Positions 53,159-62,550 are shown, counted from the first letter of the stretch. The stretch is 64,000 bases of DNA from Enterococcus sp. CSURQ0835 (GCF_902706605.1 NZ_CACSLH010000013.1:1-64000), one strand, 5' to 3'. The notes: a model not told the origin generated them from the sequence alone. Translations and numbers: made by a program.

Positions 53159-55795
53159 ATGTCTTGGAAAAAAGAACTCAACGTAACGAACAAACAAGTG
53201 ATCTACTACGATCTTAAGGCCATTGCAGCCAGCCATCATAGCAATTTGCAACGCTTACCCTTTAGCTTGCGAGTCTTAGCCGAAAGTTTAGCTCGGCACA
53301 AAGAGTTGAAGGAGCTAAAAGAGCTACTGGCCTATGACGCTGCTGCTCCTCACGGGGTCATTCCTTTTCGACCAACGCGAGTGATCTTACAAGATTTCAC
53401 TGGCGTCCCAGCAGTCGTTGACCTTGCCGCGATGCGGGATGCAGTCGGAAAATTAGGTGGCGATCCCGAGGTCATCAATCCCGAGATCCCCGTTTCATTA
53501 GTTATCGACCATTCGATCCAAGTCGATTGTGCTGGTAGTGAAGAAAGTTTGGCTTACAACAGTGAAAAAGAATTTGAACGTAACGGTGAGCGCTATAGTT
53601 TTTTAAAATGGGCACAAACTGCTTTTGATAATTTTGAAGTCGTGCCTCCTAATACTGGGATCATTCACCAAGTCAACTTGGAGTTTTTATCCAGTGTAAT
53701 CAACGAAAAAGATGGCATCGTCTTTCCTGACACATTGGAAGGCACTGATTCTCATACAACGATGATCAATGCCCTAGGTGTTTTAGGCTGGGGCGTTGGC
53801 GGGATCGAAGCAGAAGCCGCGATCTTAGGTGAAGCTTCCTACTTTCCGACACCAGAAGTCATCGGGGTCAAATTGAAAAACAAATTGCCCACTGGTACGA
53901 CAGCCACCGATTTAGCGCTTCAAGTCACAAAACTCTTACGACAAGAAAAAGTCGTAGGTAAATTTGTCGAATATTTTGGCCCCGGCTATCATCAATTGAG
54001 TTTATCTGACCGTGCTACTTTAGCAAATATGGCACCGGAGTATGGCGCAACGTGTGGCTTTTGTCCGATCGATGATGAGACATTGCATTATTTACGTTTG
54101 ACTGGTCGTGCGCCTGAACAAGTCGCATTAGTCGAAGCGTACGCCAAAGCCAACGAATTATTTTATACCGATCAAGAACCCACTTACACTCGAGTGATCG
54201 AGTTAGATTTAGCAACGATCGAACCGGCGATTGCTGGACCAAAACGTCCACAAGATAAAATCCCATTGACCAAAGCAGCTGAAGATTTCAAACAAGCCTT
54301 GAGTGCCCCAACTGGTTTTGACGGATTTGGTTTAGATGATCAGCAAAAAAAACGCACAGCTGCTTTAGATCACGAGGTACTCGAAAATGGTTCCGTTGCG
54401 ATCGCCGCTATTACCAGCTGTACGAATACTAGCAATCCTTCTGTGATGGTTGCAGCCGGCTTGTTGGCTAAAAAAGCCGTCGCCGCTGGTTTAAAAGTTC
54501 CTGATTTTGTCAAAACTTCATTAGCTCCTGGTTCCAAGATCGTTACGAGCTATTTAGAAAAAGGTGGTCTGCTGAAAGACTTGGACGCATTAGGCTTTGA
54601 AGTCGTCGGGTATGGCTGTACGACTTGTATCGGAAATTCTGGTCCGCTAGCGCCTGAGATCAGTCAAGCAATCCAAGAAAACGATCTAGTGGTAACTTCA
54701 GTTTTATCTGGGAATCGCAATTTTGAAGGTCGCATCCATCCGCTAGTCAAAGCCAATTATTTAGCTTCCCCGCCACTGGTTGTCGCTTACGCACTAGCCG
54801 GCAGTCTGACCAAAGATTTGACGCAAGAGCCGCTTGGCGAAACAGAATCCGGTCCCGTTTATTTGCACGATCTATGGCCTGAACCAGCTGAAATTGAAGC
54901 CTATATCAAAAAATATATCGAACCAGAAGATTTTCACGAAGTTTATCAAGATGTTTATACAGCAAATGAAAAATGGAATGCGATCGCAACATCCAGCAGC
55001 GCTCGCTATGACTGGGACAAAAACTCGACTTATATCGCGAACCCCCCTTATTTTACCGACTTGAAACAAAGTTTACCTCCACGGCCAAGTTTAACGAATT
55101 TGAATGTCTTGGCAAAATTTGGCGATTCGATCACGACTGATCACATCTCTCCAGCTGGTAACATCGGCTTACACTCCAGTGCCGGCAGTTATTTAAAACA
55201 GCACGGACTAGCTTATAAAGACTTCAACTCATTTGGTTCTCGTCGCGGAAATCATGAAGTCATGCTACGCGGAACATTTGCCAATATCCGTATCCAAAAT
55301 CAATTAGTCCCAGCTAAAACTGGTGGCTACACTCGATTTATTCCGACAGGTGAAGTGTTATCGATCTATGATGCCGCTCAAAAATACCAAGCCGCTGGGA
55401 TCAACACGATCGTATTAGCAGGTAAAGATTACGGCATGGGGTCTTCTCGCGATTGGGCAGCAAAAGGGCCAGCTCTATTAGGTGTTAAAGCTGTGATTGC
55501 GGAAAGTTTTGAACGGATCCACCGCAGTAATCTCGTCATGATGGGAATTTTACCATTAGAATATTTACCTGGTGAAAATGCGGACAGCTTGCATTTGACA
55601 GGCGCTGAATCTTTCACGATCGAATTACCAACTGATCCTGCCATCAACCAATTGATCACAGTCAAAATCGATGGTACACCACGCACATTCCAAGTTAAAT
55701 TACGCTTTGATTCAGCTTCTGATATTTCATATTGGAAAAATCAAGGCATCTTACCACTGGTGATCCGCAAAAAAATGAGCGAGGTGGAAAAATGA
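53159..55795 (+). CDS. acnA: Aconitate hydratase
   Basis: An 878-aa [4Fe-4S] enzyme that isomerises citrate to isocitrate; the length is that of AcnA/CitB. Visible: VPAVVDLAAMRDA, DHSIQVD, GTDSHTTMINALGVLGWGVGGIEAEA, the cluster cysteines in TSCTNTSNP and GYGCTTCIGNSGPL, and GDSITTDHISPAG, then KDYGMGSSRDWAAKGP. AGGAGG lies 8 nt before the ATG at 53159; a TTG just before it is not used. AcnA-type aconitases can also act as RNA-binding regulators when the cluster is lost. Its stop overlaps the icd start by 4 nt. Confidence 0.96.
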   Translation: MSWKKELNVTNKQVIYYDLKAIAASHHSNLQRLPFSLRVLAESLARHKELKELKELLAYDAAAPHGVIPFRPTRVILQDFTGVPAVVDLAAMRDAVGKLGGDPEVINPEIPVSLVIDHSIQVDCAGSEESLAYNSEKEFERNGERYSFLKWAQTAFDNFEVVPPNTGIIHQVNLEFLSSVINEKDGIVFPDTLEGTDSHTTMINALGVLGWGVGGIEAEAAILGEASYFPTPEVIGVKLKNKLPTGTTATDLALQVTKLLRQEKVVGKFVEYFGPGYHQLSLSDRATLANMAPEYGATCGFCPIDDETLHYLRLTGRAPEQVALVEAYAKANELFYTDQEPTYTRVIELDLATIEPAIAGPKRPQDKIPLTKAAEDFKQALSAPTGFDGFGLDDQQKKRTAALDHEVLENGSVAIAAITSCTNTSNPSVMVAAGLLAKKAVAAGLKVPDFVKTSLAPGSKIVTSYLEKGGLLKDLDALGFEVVGYGCTTCIGNSGPLAPEISQAIQENDLVVTSVLSGNRNFEGRIHPLVKANYLASPPLVVAYALAGSLTKDLTQEPLGETESGPVYLHDLWPEPAEIEAYIKKYIEPEDFHEVYQDVYTANEKWNAIATSSSARYDWDKNSTYIANPPYFTDLKQSLPPRPSLTNLNVLAKFGDSITTDHISPAGNIGLHSSAGSYLKQHGLAYKDFNSFGSRRGNHEVMLRGTFANIRIQNQLVPAKTGGYTRFIPTGEVLSIYDAAQKYQAAGINTIVLAGKDYGMGSSRDWAAKGPALLGVKAVIAESFERIHRSNLVMMGILPLEYLPGENADSLHLTGAESFTIELPTDPAINQLITVKIDGTPRTFQVKLRFDSASDISYWKNQGILPLVIRKKMSEVEK

Positions 55796-57054
55796 GCTAT
55801 GTAACCTTCACTGCTGATAAATTAACCGTTCCGACTGAATTAACGATCCCTTTTATCGAAGGCGATGGAATCGGGCCTGAGATCACCGCTGCATTGCAGA
55901 GAGTCACTGCAGCAGCACTGACCAAAACACTACCTGAAAACAAAATCATTTGGCAAGAAGTTTTAGCTGGTGAGAAAGCGTTTCGACAAACTGGCAGCTG
56001 GTTACCGTCTGAAACCCTTGCAACGATCAAACAAGCAAAACTGGCGATCAAAGGGCCATTGACGACACCGATTGGAGAAGGCCACCGCTCATTAAATGTC
56101 ACATTACGGCAAGAACTGGATCTCTATGCTTGTGTTCGACCAGTCCGCTACTTTCCCGGTGTCCCCACACCAGTCAAAAAACCAGAAAAAACCGCCATCA
56201 CGATCTTTCGCGAAAATACGGAAGACCTGTATGCGGGCATCGAATTTGCTGCTGAAACACCTGAAGTGAAATCATTGATTGAAACTTTACCTCAAAAACA
56301 GCAAGCTAAGCTTCGTTTCCCCGCAACTAGCGCGCTTGGGATCAAACCGATCTCAAAAACCGGTAGTCAACGACTCGTAGCTGCGGCAATGGATTATTGT
56401 TTGACCCACAACAAAAAACGATTGACTTTAGTTCATAAAGGCAACATCATGAAGTTTACAGAAGGTGGCTTCAAAAAATGGGGCTATGCGTTACTTGAGA
56501 CTCATTATCCAGATCAAGTCTTTACGCTAGAACAATTTAATCGCTTAAAAAAAGCGCACGGTCTATCTGCAGCACAAACAACTTTAACGGGTGCACAAGC
56601 AGCACATAAAGTGATCGTTGATGATTTGATCACCGATAATTGCTTCCAACAAATGCTCTTAGCCCCAGAAAAATATCAAGTCTTAGCTACGACGAACTTA
56701 AATGGTGATTATTTATCAGATGCTCTTGCTGCTCAAGTGGGCGGGATCGGGATTTCTCCTGGAGCAAATATCAATTATCAAACTGGTGCTGCATTATTTG
56801 AAGCAACCCACGGGACCGCACCTGATATCGCAGGCCAAGGATTAGCCAATCCCTGCTCGCTGCTGTTATCGATGGTTATGTTACTTGAGTACATCGGCTG
56901 GCATCAACCTGCTAAAACAATCGAAACTGCTATTGAGGACACGTTGGAACAAAAAATCGTGACCCATGATTTTGCTCAAACGATTCCTCAGGCACAAGAA
57001 GTATCGACCGCCGATTTTGCAACTGCTTTGATTCAACAAATCGAGCATAGCTAA
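55792..57054 (+). CDS. icd: Isocitrate dehydrogenase, predicted NAD-dependent
   Basis: A 420-aa homodimeric isocitrate dehydrogenase giving 2-oxoglutarate and CO2. Visible: PFIEGDGIGPEITAAL, the substrate loop HRSLNVTLRQELDLYACVRP, FRENTEDLYAGIE, KGNIMKFTEGGFKKW and HGTAPDIAGQGLANP. Residues 345-346 are Asp-Ile, where NADP-dependent E. coli Icd has Lys344-Tyr345; Asp-Ile is the pattern of NAD-dependent enzymes such as that of Streptococcus mutans. Start at MSYVTFTADK, with GAGGTGG upstream and a 4-nt ATGA overlap with acnA. The longer frame from 55732 is rejected. Confidence 0.94.
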   Translation: MSYVTFTADKLTVPTELTIPFIEGDGIGPEITAALQRVTAAALTKTLPENKIIWQEVLAGEKAFRQTGSWLPSETLATIKQAKLAIKGPLTTPIGEGHRSLNVTLRQELDLYACVRPVRYFPGVPTPVKKPEKTAITIFRENTEDLYAGIEFAAETPEVKSLIETLPQKQQAKLRFPATSALGIKPISKTGSQRLVAAAMDYCLTHNKKRLTLVHKGNIMKFTEGGFKKWGYALLETHYPDQVFTLEQFNRLKKAHGLSAAQTTLTGAQAAHKVIVDDLITDNCFQQMLLAPEKYQVLATTNLNGDYLSDALAAQVGGIGISPGANINYQTGAALFEATHGTAPDIAGQGLANPCSLLLSMVMLLEYIGWHQPAKTIETAIEDTLEQKIVTHDFAQTIPQAQEVSTADFATALIQQIEHS

Positions 57055-57116
57055 ACTTGTCAAGCTCCCTCCTTTTCTTTAGAATGAGCATAGAACAGAA
57101 AAAGGTGGGATGAAAG

Positions 57117-57335
57117 ATGCATTTTTATGATTCAATCAGTGACTTATTATTGGATCTGCACGCTGATCTTGATGATATTGGTGATGAATTGATCTGGGTC
57201 TACTACGACAAACACGGTCAAGTCATCGATTACCGTTACAAAACTATGCCGGATGAACCCACGCCAAAACCTCACGGCGATGAATCGATCCGAGAAATGT
57301 ATGCCAGTCACTTATACAAACAACTGACCAAATAA
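57117..57335 (+). CDS. Small hypothetical acidic protein
   Basis: A 72-aa acidic protein, MHFYDSISDLLLDLHADLDD..., with a beta-strand-like segment ELIWVYYDKHGQVIDYRY and a helical end. GGTGGG lies 7 nt before the ATG. It has its own terminator and may form a unit with acnA-icd (62 nt away). I recognise no family. Confidence 0.6.
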   Translation: MHFYDSISDLLLDLHADLDDIGDELIWVYYDKHGQVIDYRYKTMPDEPTPKPHGDESIREMYASHLYKQLTK

Positions 57336-57388
57336 AAAGAGAAGCGCACGACACATATTTTTGTGGCGTGCGATTCCCTTTTTTGTTT
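57333..57388 (+). terminator. Terminator after the 72-aa gene
   Basis: GCGCACGACACA and TGTGGCGTGCG pair (one bulge/mismatch) around a T-rich loop, and the flanks AAGAGAAG and CCCTTTTTT allow a long irregular stem with a T tail. Confidence 0.7.
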
Positions 57389-57407
57389 TTTTAGTTCAGA
57401 ACTGTAA

Positions 57408-57443
57408 AAAAGTCTTGTCGCTAAATTTTAGGACAAGACTTTT
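57408..57443 (-). terminator. Terminator of the 75-aa gene
   Basis: On the minus strand AAAAGTCTTGTC and GACAAGACTTTT form a perfect 12-bp stem around a 12-nt loop, followed by T residues, 4 nt after the stop codon at 57448. Confidence 0.85.
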
Positions 57444-57447
57444 CGCT

Positions 57448-57675
57448 TTAATTATAAAAACAGTTGTTGATGACTGGTCCAGCGATCTCATCGTACCCTA
57501 CCGCCATCTTGCCATCGTTTTGATCGATCTTATCAACATCTAACCCATAAAAACGTTCAATATGGATCACACAACCTTGATCGCCTTTTTCCACGACCTC
57601 ACCAATTACCGGACGCGCGAAAGATTTGATCCGACACTCATAATTTCTACCCAACTCAATAACTTCTTTATTCAT
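57448..57675 (-). CDS. Small hypothetical protein, paralogue of 22814-23035
   Basis: A 75-aa protein beginning MNKEVIELGRNYECRIKSFA and continuing PVIGEVVEKGDQGCVIHIER. It shares with the 73-aa protein at 22814-23035 the order GxxYxC, VIGxV, a central hydrophobic strand (CVIHIE versus VLINVV) and an acidic end, suggesting a duplicated small domain. GGGGTGAC precedes ATG. Function unknown. Confidence 0.6.
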   Translation of the reverse strand: MNKEVIELGRNYECRIKSFARPVIGEVVEKGDQGCVIHIERFYGLDVDKIDQNDGKMAVGYDEIAGPVINNCFYN

Positions 57676-57781
57676 CTAGTCACCCCATAAATTCATTTTT
57701 TGTAGCTTAATCATACCACCATTTCACTATAAATGCGACTATTTTCCTTAGAAAATGAAATAAAGTGGTTTTTTTATTTTT

Positions 57782-58252
57782 TTACGCCACGTTTTCTAAA
57801 ATAATACGCACATATTGCTCTAAGTACTTTTGATCGATTTCATCATATAGACCAATTTGATTACTATCGAGATCTAGTACACCAATTAGTTGACCAGATT
57901 TTTCCATTGGAACTACAATTTCCGACAAAGCTGCGGAGTCACAAGCGATATAATTTTTATGTTCTTTAACGTTTTCAACGATCAGTGTCTGTCTTTTTTC
58001 GGCGGCTTCACCACAAACACCTTTTCCCAGTGCGATATGAACACATGACACTCGTCCTTGGAATGGCCCTAAGATCAACTCATCATTCTTATATAAGTAG
58101 TAACCAGCAAATACTGTATTGGGCAACGTCTCATTCAATAAAGCAGACGAGTTGGCTAAAATCGAAATCAAATCTGTTTCTCCTTCGATCAAAGCTTTCT
58201 GTTGGGCTAATAATAATTCATAGGCATTCGTTTTTTCTTCTTTATTCCACAT
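57782..58252 (-). CDS. msrC: GAF-domain free methionine-(R)-sulfoxide reductase
   Basis: A 156-aa GAF-fold enzyme that reduces free Met-(R)-sulfoxide. The family signatures are present: FAGYYLYKNDELILGPFQGR, SCVHIALGKGVCGEAAE with two of the catalytic cysteines, ACDSAALSEIVVPM with the third, and GVLDLDSNQIGLYDEID. Start at MWNKEEKTN, set by AGGAGTGAG; six upstream residues are dropped. It protects against oxidised methionine and would be recycled by thioredoxin. It is monocistronic. Confidence 0.92.
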   Translation of the reverse strand: MWNKEEKTNAYELLLAQQKALIEGETDLISILANSSALLNETLPNTVFAGYYLYKNDELILGPFQGRVSCVHIALGKGVCGEAAEKRQTLIVENVKEHKNYIACDSAALSEIVVPMEKSGQLIGVLDLDSNQIGLYDEIDQKYLEQYVRIILENVA

Positions 58253-58569
58253 CTTGCTCACTCCTTGCAAAAGCTATTTTTTTATTATACGTCAAAACTT
58301 TGGATAACGATAGATTTTTTCACTTTTATTTTTAATAACATTCTAACCAAAATAAAAAATCGTTATTTTAGAAAGGTACTTCCTTTAGCTTCTTTATCAC
58401 AGAGATATTTTAAAGTCAATATTCAAAAATAATATATTTTTACAGGTAATATTTCAATAACATTACAATCTATACGGTTAGATAAAAAAAACATCCTATT
58501 ACGCAGGCCAGCGCAGTTTTCCGCTATAATTTAAAGCGTCGATAAATTATTACGAGTGGAGAAATTAAA
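58253..58569. other. A/T-rich divergent intergenic region
   Basis: A 317-bp region between msrC and the M23 hydrolase gene. A TATAAT at 58525-58530, 40 nt upstream of the hydrolase start, is a likely -10 with no clear -35. A/T-rich repeats of AATAACATT occur near 58338 and 58456; I cannot assign them to a regulator. No small ORF is supported. Confidence 0.45.
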
Positions 58570-60135
58570 ATGAAGCTGAAAAAATATACTGCCTTAACTT
58601 TATGTGCCTTGACTCTTTGTAGTCCGGTCGTAGCTAGCGCTGACGAATTTGACCAAAAGATCCAAGAGCAAGATCAAAAAATCGCACAGCTAGAGCAAAA
58701 CGAAGCAAGCACGGCTCGTCAAAAACAAGCGCTGGAAAACGAAGTGGCAACGATTGAAAATGAAGTTGCACAAACGTTGAAAGCTAAAGCCGCTGCGGAA
58801 AAAAACTTAAGTGAGTTAACGGCTCAGATCACTACTTTACAAAAAAACATCAGTCAACGTGAGCAACAATTAAAAAAACAAGCTCGCAATGTCCAAACAA
58901 ATCAAAGTTCAGTGGCATTGGTCAATGCGATCATGGACTCTAAGTCGATCGGTGAAGTTGTGAAAAAAACGATGGCTGTCAAAACAATGTTAAAAGCCAA
59001 CCAAGAAACGTTGACGCAACAGACGCGCGATAAAGAAAAACTACAAACTTTAGAGACGCAAGCCAAGCAAGAGCTCGCAACGATCAATCAAAAAACAGCT
59101 GAGCTAAAAGAAAAACAAACTAGCTTAGTCAAAGCAAAACTAGATCAGCAAGTCAAACTCAGCGAATTACAAGCTACTATCGCTACAGAAAAAGACGAGA
59201 AAGAAAAATTCCAACAACAAAAAGTTGAAGCGGAGAAAAAACGCGAAGCAGCTTTGAAAGCATTAGCGGAACAACAGCAAAAAGAAGCCGAAGCTCGTCA
59301 AAAAGCCCAAGCTGAAGCGGAACAACAAGCGAAATTAGCAGCGCAACAAGCGAAACAAGCAGCTGAGCAAGCAGCGAAAGAACAAGCAGCCGCTCAAGCA
59401 CAAGCCCAAGCAGCCAACACAGCACGCGAACAAGAAGCTGCTCGCCAAGCTAAATTGGCAGCTGAAGAACAAGCGCAACAAGCAGCACAACAAGAACAAC
59501 AAGCGAAATTACAAGCGCAACAAGTAGAAACAGTAACGGATTCTACCGTTACAACGACTCCGATCACAACGATCGAAACGGAAACACCAGTAACTGAAAC
59601 AAACGAAGTCCCAGTAAAAGAAGAAACCCCAGTTGAAAAACCAGCAGCACCTGCTCAACCGGAAGTCCAACAGCCAGTGCAACCAGAAGCGCCGGCTCCT
59701 AGTCAACCGAGCACTCCACCAGTTAACAACAGTGGCTGGACTTCACCACTTTCAATTGGTTTGATCGTTACGAGCCCATTTGGTTGGCGTCAAAACCCAA
59801 CGATGCCTGGCGGTCAAGAGCATCACGATGGGATCGATTTTGCTGGTGCAGCTGGTACCCCGATCTATGCGGCAAAAGCAGGAACTGTAGTCGAAGCTAG
59901 TTTCCATTATTCAGCCGGCAATCATGTGATCATCCAGCATCCTGACGGGCACTATTCATACTATATGCATTTGATCTCACAGCCAAACGTAGCAGTCGGT
60001 CAGCAAGTTGCAGCCGGTGACGTGTTAGGCGGAATGGGAACGACGGGAAATTCTACCGGTGTTCACTTGCACTTCGGTGTCTCGACTGCTTTATGGTCAA
60101 GTTTTGTTAATCCAGCTCCCCTATTAGGTATTTAA
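58570..60135 (+). CDS. Secreted coiled-coil peptidoglycan hydrolase with M23 domain
   Basis: A 521-aa exported protein. A signal peptide (ending ASADEF) is followed by a long coiled coil (about residues 25-225, as in PcsB/SagA-type division hydrolases), an Ala/Gln/Glu-rich stretch (~225-325), a Pro/Thr/Val-rich linker (~325-395) and a C-terminal M23 (LytM) endopeptidase. The zinc motifs are EHHDGIDF (near 418) and HLHFGVS (near 498), with SPFGWRQNP at the domain start. PcsB and SagA end in CHAP or NlpC/P60 domains, so this has the same front with a different catalytic domain. GTGGAG precedes ATG. Confidence 0.9.
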   Translation: MKLKKYTALTLCALTLCSPVVASADEFDQKIQEQDQKIAQLEQNEASTARQKQALENEVATIENEVAQTLKAKAAAEKNLSELTAQITTLQKNISQREQQLKKQARNVQTNQSSVALVNAIMDSKSIGEVVKKTMAVKTMLKANQETLTQQTRDKEKLQTLETQAKQELATINQKTAELKEKQTSLVKAKLDQQVKLSELQATIATEKDEKEKFQQQKVEAEKKREAALKALAEQQQKEAEARQKAQAEAEQQAKLAAQQAKQAAEQAAKEQAAAQAQAQAANTAREQEAARQAKLAAEEQAQQAAQQEQQAKLQAQQVETVTDSTVTTTPITTIETETPVTETNEVPVKEETPVEKPAAPAQPEVQQPVQPEAPAPSQPSTPPVNNSGWTSPLSIGLIVTSPFGWRQNPTMPGGQEHHDGIDFAGAAGTPIYAAKAGTVVEASFHYSAGNHVIIQHPDGHYSYYMHLISQPNVAVGQQVAAGDVLGGMGTTGNSTGVHLHFGVSTALWSSFVNPAPLLGI

Positions 60136-60147
60136 ATTCAGTGGATA

Positions 60148-60193
60148 AAAATAAGCCTGCTAAAAATCTGTTTGATTTTTTAGCAGGCTTTTC
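60148..60193. terminator. Bidirectional terminator between the M23 hydrolase and fetB
   Basis: AAGCCTGCTAAAAA-TC and GATTTTTTAGCAGGCTT form a long stem with a short loop between convergent genes; A and T runs flank it. Confidence 0.88.
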
Positions 60194-60224
60194 CATTTTT
60201 ATTCCACCAATTAGTTTCTTATGC

Positions 60225-60983
60225 TCAACGCAATTGAAGTTGCTCATTAAAATAATCTTTATACGCTCCATAGCCAGCAATGATCGAGCCAAGACTTGTT
60301 GTAGATAACAGCATAAATGTTACCATGATTTGATATTTGATTGCATGGACTGGATCAACTCCAGCAAAGATCAAGCCTGACATCATCCCAGGCAAACTGA
60401 CCAACCCTACCGTCTTAGCTGAATCGATCGTTGGTTGCATCGCAGTCTTGATACTTTCTCGTAAAATATTACTCGATGCTTGTTTAGCATTTGCCCCCAG
60501 CGCTAATTTTTCTAAGACTTGCTGCCGCTGATCACGAAATTGGCTTGCGAGATTGCGATAACAAAGCCCAATCGCTACCATTGAATTAGAGGCGATCATC
60601 CCACTGATTGGAATAACTTGCGAAGGAATGAATTTGATTGCCCCAGCTAAAATCAAAATCCCCATGGTCAAATACGTACTGATAAAGATCGCTAACAGCG
60701 ACGTCCAATATTTTTTATATTGATTGGGATTGCGCTTATGAGCATTCCACGCCGCATTCACTACGATAAACAAACTCATTAAAGCCGTCAGCCAATTATT
60801 ATCGACTTGAAAAATATACTTCAAGACATAGCCTACGATCACCAATTGAATGATCGCTCTAAAAATACCATAAAAAATTTCTTTTGATAATTGCAATTGC
60901 TCTTTTTGAGAGACCACAACTGCTACTAAGACTAATAAAAAGGCAAACACTAATGCTCCATTGTTGACCGTTAATTGATTCAT
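60225..60983 (-). CDS. fetB: ABC exporter permease, FetB (UPF0014) type
   Basis: A 252-aa, six- to seven-helix permease. The family segments RAIIQLVIVGYVL, SGMIASNSMVAIGLCYRNL, LGANAKQASSNILRESIKTAMQPTIDS (cited in part) and TVGLVSLPGMMSGLIFAGVDP match FetB, the iron exporter permease of E. coli (YbbM). Its start overlaps the fetA stop by 4 nt (ATGA). It likely protects against excess iron or another metal. Confidence 0.92.
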   Translation of the reverse strand: MNQLTVNNGALVFAFLLVLVAVVVSQKEQLQLSKEIFYGIFRAIIQLVIVGYVLKYIFQVDNNWLTALMSLFIVVNAAWNAHKRNPNQYKKYWTSLLAIFISTYLTMGILILAGAIKFIPSQVIPISGMIASNSMVAIGLCYRNLASQFRDQRQQVLEKLALGANAKQASSNILRESIKTAMQPTIDSAKTVGLVSLPGMMSGLIFAGVDPVHAIKYQIMVTFMLLSTTSLGSIIAGYGAYKDYFNEQLQLR

Positions 60984-61624
60984 TCTTCCGCTACCTGTCC
61001 TTTCACCAATGAAATCTGCCGACTCGCTTCTATAATATCTGCTTCATCATGACTGACTTGGATGATCGTCACTCCGGCTTGATGGACTGATCGGACTAAT
61101 TGTTGCACGATTTTTTTGCTATCTTCATCTAACCCCACTGTTACTTCATCCAACAAAAGAATCTTTGGTTGAAATAATAAGTTACGGATCAATGCCACGC
61201 GTTGCCTTTCGCCACCCGATAATTCAGTAATCGGTTTGGCTAAAAAGTCAGTCGGCAAGTCAACTTGAGTTAAAAACTTTTCAGCTGTACTCGCTTCAAA
61301 CGCTTTTCCTCTAATCAAATAAGGAAACGCTAAGTTATTTTGGACTGTTTCACCAAATAAAGTTGGCTGCTGAAAACAATACGAGACCATCTGCCGATAG
61401 TTTGTAATTGAATATTGCTGCTGTGCTTGTTGTTGAAAAAAGATTTTACCATTCGTTGGTGTCAGTAAGGTTGCGATGATCTTTAGCAACGTGCTTTTAC
61501 CGCCGCCAGATGGCCCATTTAAAGCTAAATACTCTCCTTCTGCTACTTCAAAAGAAATAGCAGTTAAAATCTTTTTTGTAAGAACTTCATAGCCTACATT
61601 TTGCAGTGTTAATATTTTTTCCAT
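60980..61624 (-). CDS. fetA: ABC exporter ATP-binding protein, FetA type
   Basis: A 214-aa ATPase that powers FetB. Walker A GPSGGGKSTLLKII, Q-loop YCFQQPTLFG, signature LSGGERQRVALIRNLL, Walker B ILLLDEVTVGLDE and the H-loop VSHDE are all intact. Start at MEKILTLQNVG after GGGAGGGTG; 14 upstream residues in the longer frame are dropped. The pair fetA-fetB is a complete two-gene exporter operon. Confidence 0.93.
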   Translation of the reverse strand: MEKILTLQNVGYEVLTKKILTAISFEVAEGEYLALNGPSGGGKSTLLKIIATLLTPTNGKIFFQQQAQQQYSITNYRQMVSYCFQQPTLFGETVQNNLAFPYLIRGKAFEASTAEKFLTQVDLPTDFLAKPITELSGGERQRVALIRNLLFQPKILLLDEVTVGLDEDSKKIVQQLVRSVHQAGVTIIQVSHDEADIIEASRQISLVKGQVAEE

Positions 61625-61695
61625 GTCACCCTCCCAAGTTATTTTAGTATAGCAAAATCCAAGCAAAAATACTTAATCCAACAATTCGTTGCAAC

Positions 61696-61732
61696 TAAAA
61701 AAAGACCTTAGCCGCCAACGCGAATAAGGTCT
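61696..61732 (-). terminator. Terminator of the acetoin operon
   Basis: On the minus strand AGACCTTA and TAAGGTCT form an 8-bp stem around a GC-containing loop (TTCGCG/CGGC region), followed by TTTTTTTAG, just after the budA stop codon. Confidence 0.82.
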
Positions 61733-61749
61733 CATACTTAGTTTGTTAG

Positions 61750-62448
61750 TTATTCAGCTGCTTCGATATCTTCTGCGATCCCAGCCAACTCAATTTCTTT
61801 TTCTAGAAAATCTTGATTAGTTAGCGGCAAATGTTGCTGAAAATCATTGATTGCCATCAGCTCTAATTGGGCTTGTTTCAAATCATATCCTAAAACGTGC
61901 CCGCCAAATGTCCGGTCATCACTGATAAAATGCAGATGGAATCCAGCCGCCGAAATACCTTGATAGATTTTAGGCGTATAAAAACCAACGATCGTTCCGC
62001 TAATCTCTTTCGTTTCAAATTCCGGCTGATGTTTTGCAATTTCAGCAAAACGCGGATAGGGTTTAGTTTGCTTTGGTGCCATCCGAACATGCATGTAGCT
62101 GAAATTACCGTGAAGCTTGACTGCCCCAAATAAATTATGACTAAGGTTAGCTAAAATTTTTCCCGCCACTTCTTGTTCAGTTAAATCAGTCAGCTCAAAT
62201 TGTTGCTGGCTTTCAAACGGAACGACCGCACTATAAGGTGTTGTCTCGTCCCCTTTTAACTCTGTCACTTTCCCCGTTTCAGCTGCGTGAAAAGCCGTGC
62301 CGTCTAACACGATGATCTCGCCATTTGCTCCAGCCAATGTTCCAAGGCCTAAATCACCATGCTTCAAAACATTTTCAACAGTTTCAGTTCCGTCCATCAA
62401 GCCGAACATCAAACCGCCTAATGTACCATGTTGGTATAATTCACTCAT
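61750..62448 (-). CDS. budA: Alpha-acetolactate decarboxylase
   Basis: A 232-aa zinc enzyme that decarboxylates alpha-acetolactate to acetoin. Visible: the N-terminal YQHGTLGGLMFGLMDG, GLGTLAGANGEIIVLDG, the zinc-ligand region GFHLHFISDDRTFGGHV and the acidic residue in the LHGNFSYMHVRM region. AAGGAGGAG precedes ATG. It lies 102 nt downstream of alsS, forming the alsS-budA acetoin operon, which diverts pyruvate to a neutral product and limits acid stress. Confidence 0.95.
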   Translation of the reverse strand: MSELYQHGTLGGLMFGLMDGTETVENVLKHGDLGLGTLAGANGEIIVLDGTAFHAAETGKVTELKGDETTPYSAVVPFESQQQFELTDLTEQEVAGKILANLSHNLFGAVKLHGNFSYMHVRMAPKQTKPYPRFAEIAKHQPEFETKEISGTIVGFYTPKIYQGISAAGFHLHFISDDRTFGGHVLGYDLKQAQLELMAINDFQQHLPLTNQDFLEKEIELAGIAEDIEAAE

Positions 62449-62550
62449 GAAAGCTCCTCCTTTTTAGTTTAAAGCAACAATCGTTTCGCAGCTCATCCTC
62501 TACAATTGCTAAAGTTAAAAGCGGGATGCGCAACTTTTTTGATTTGATTT

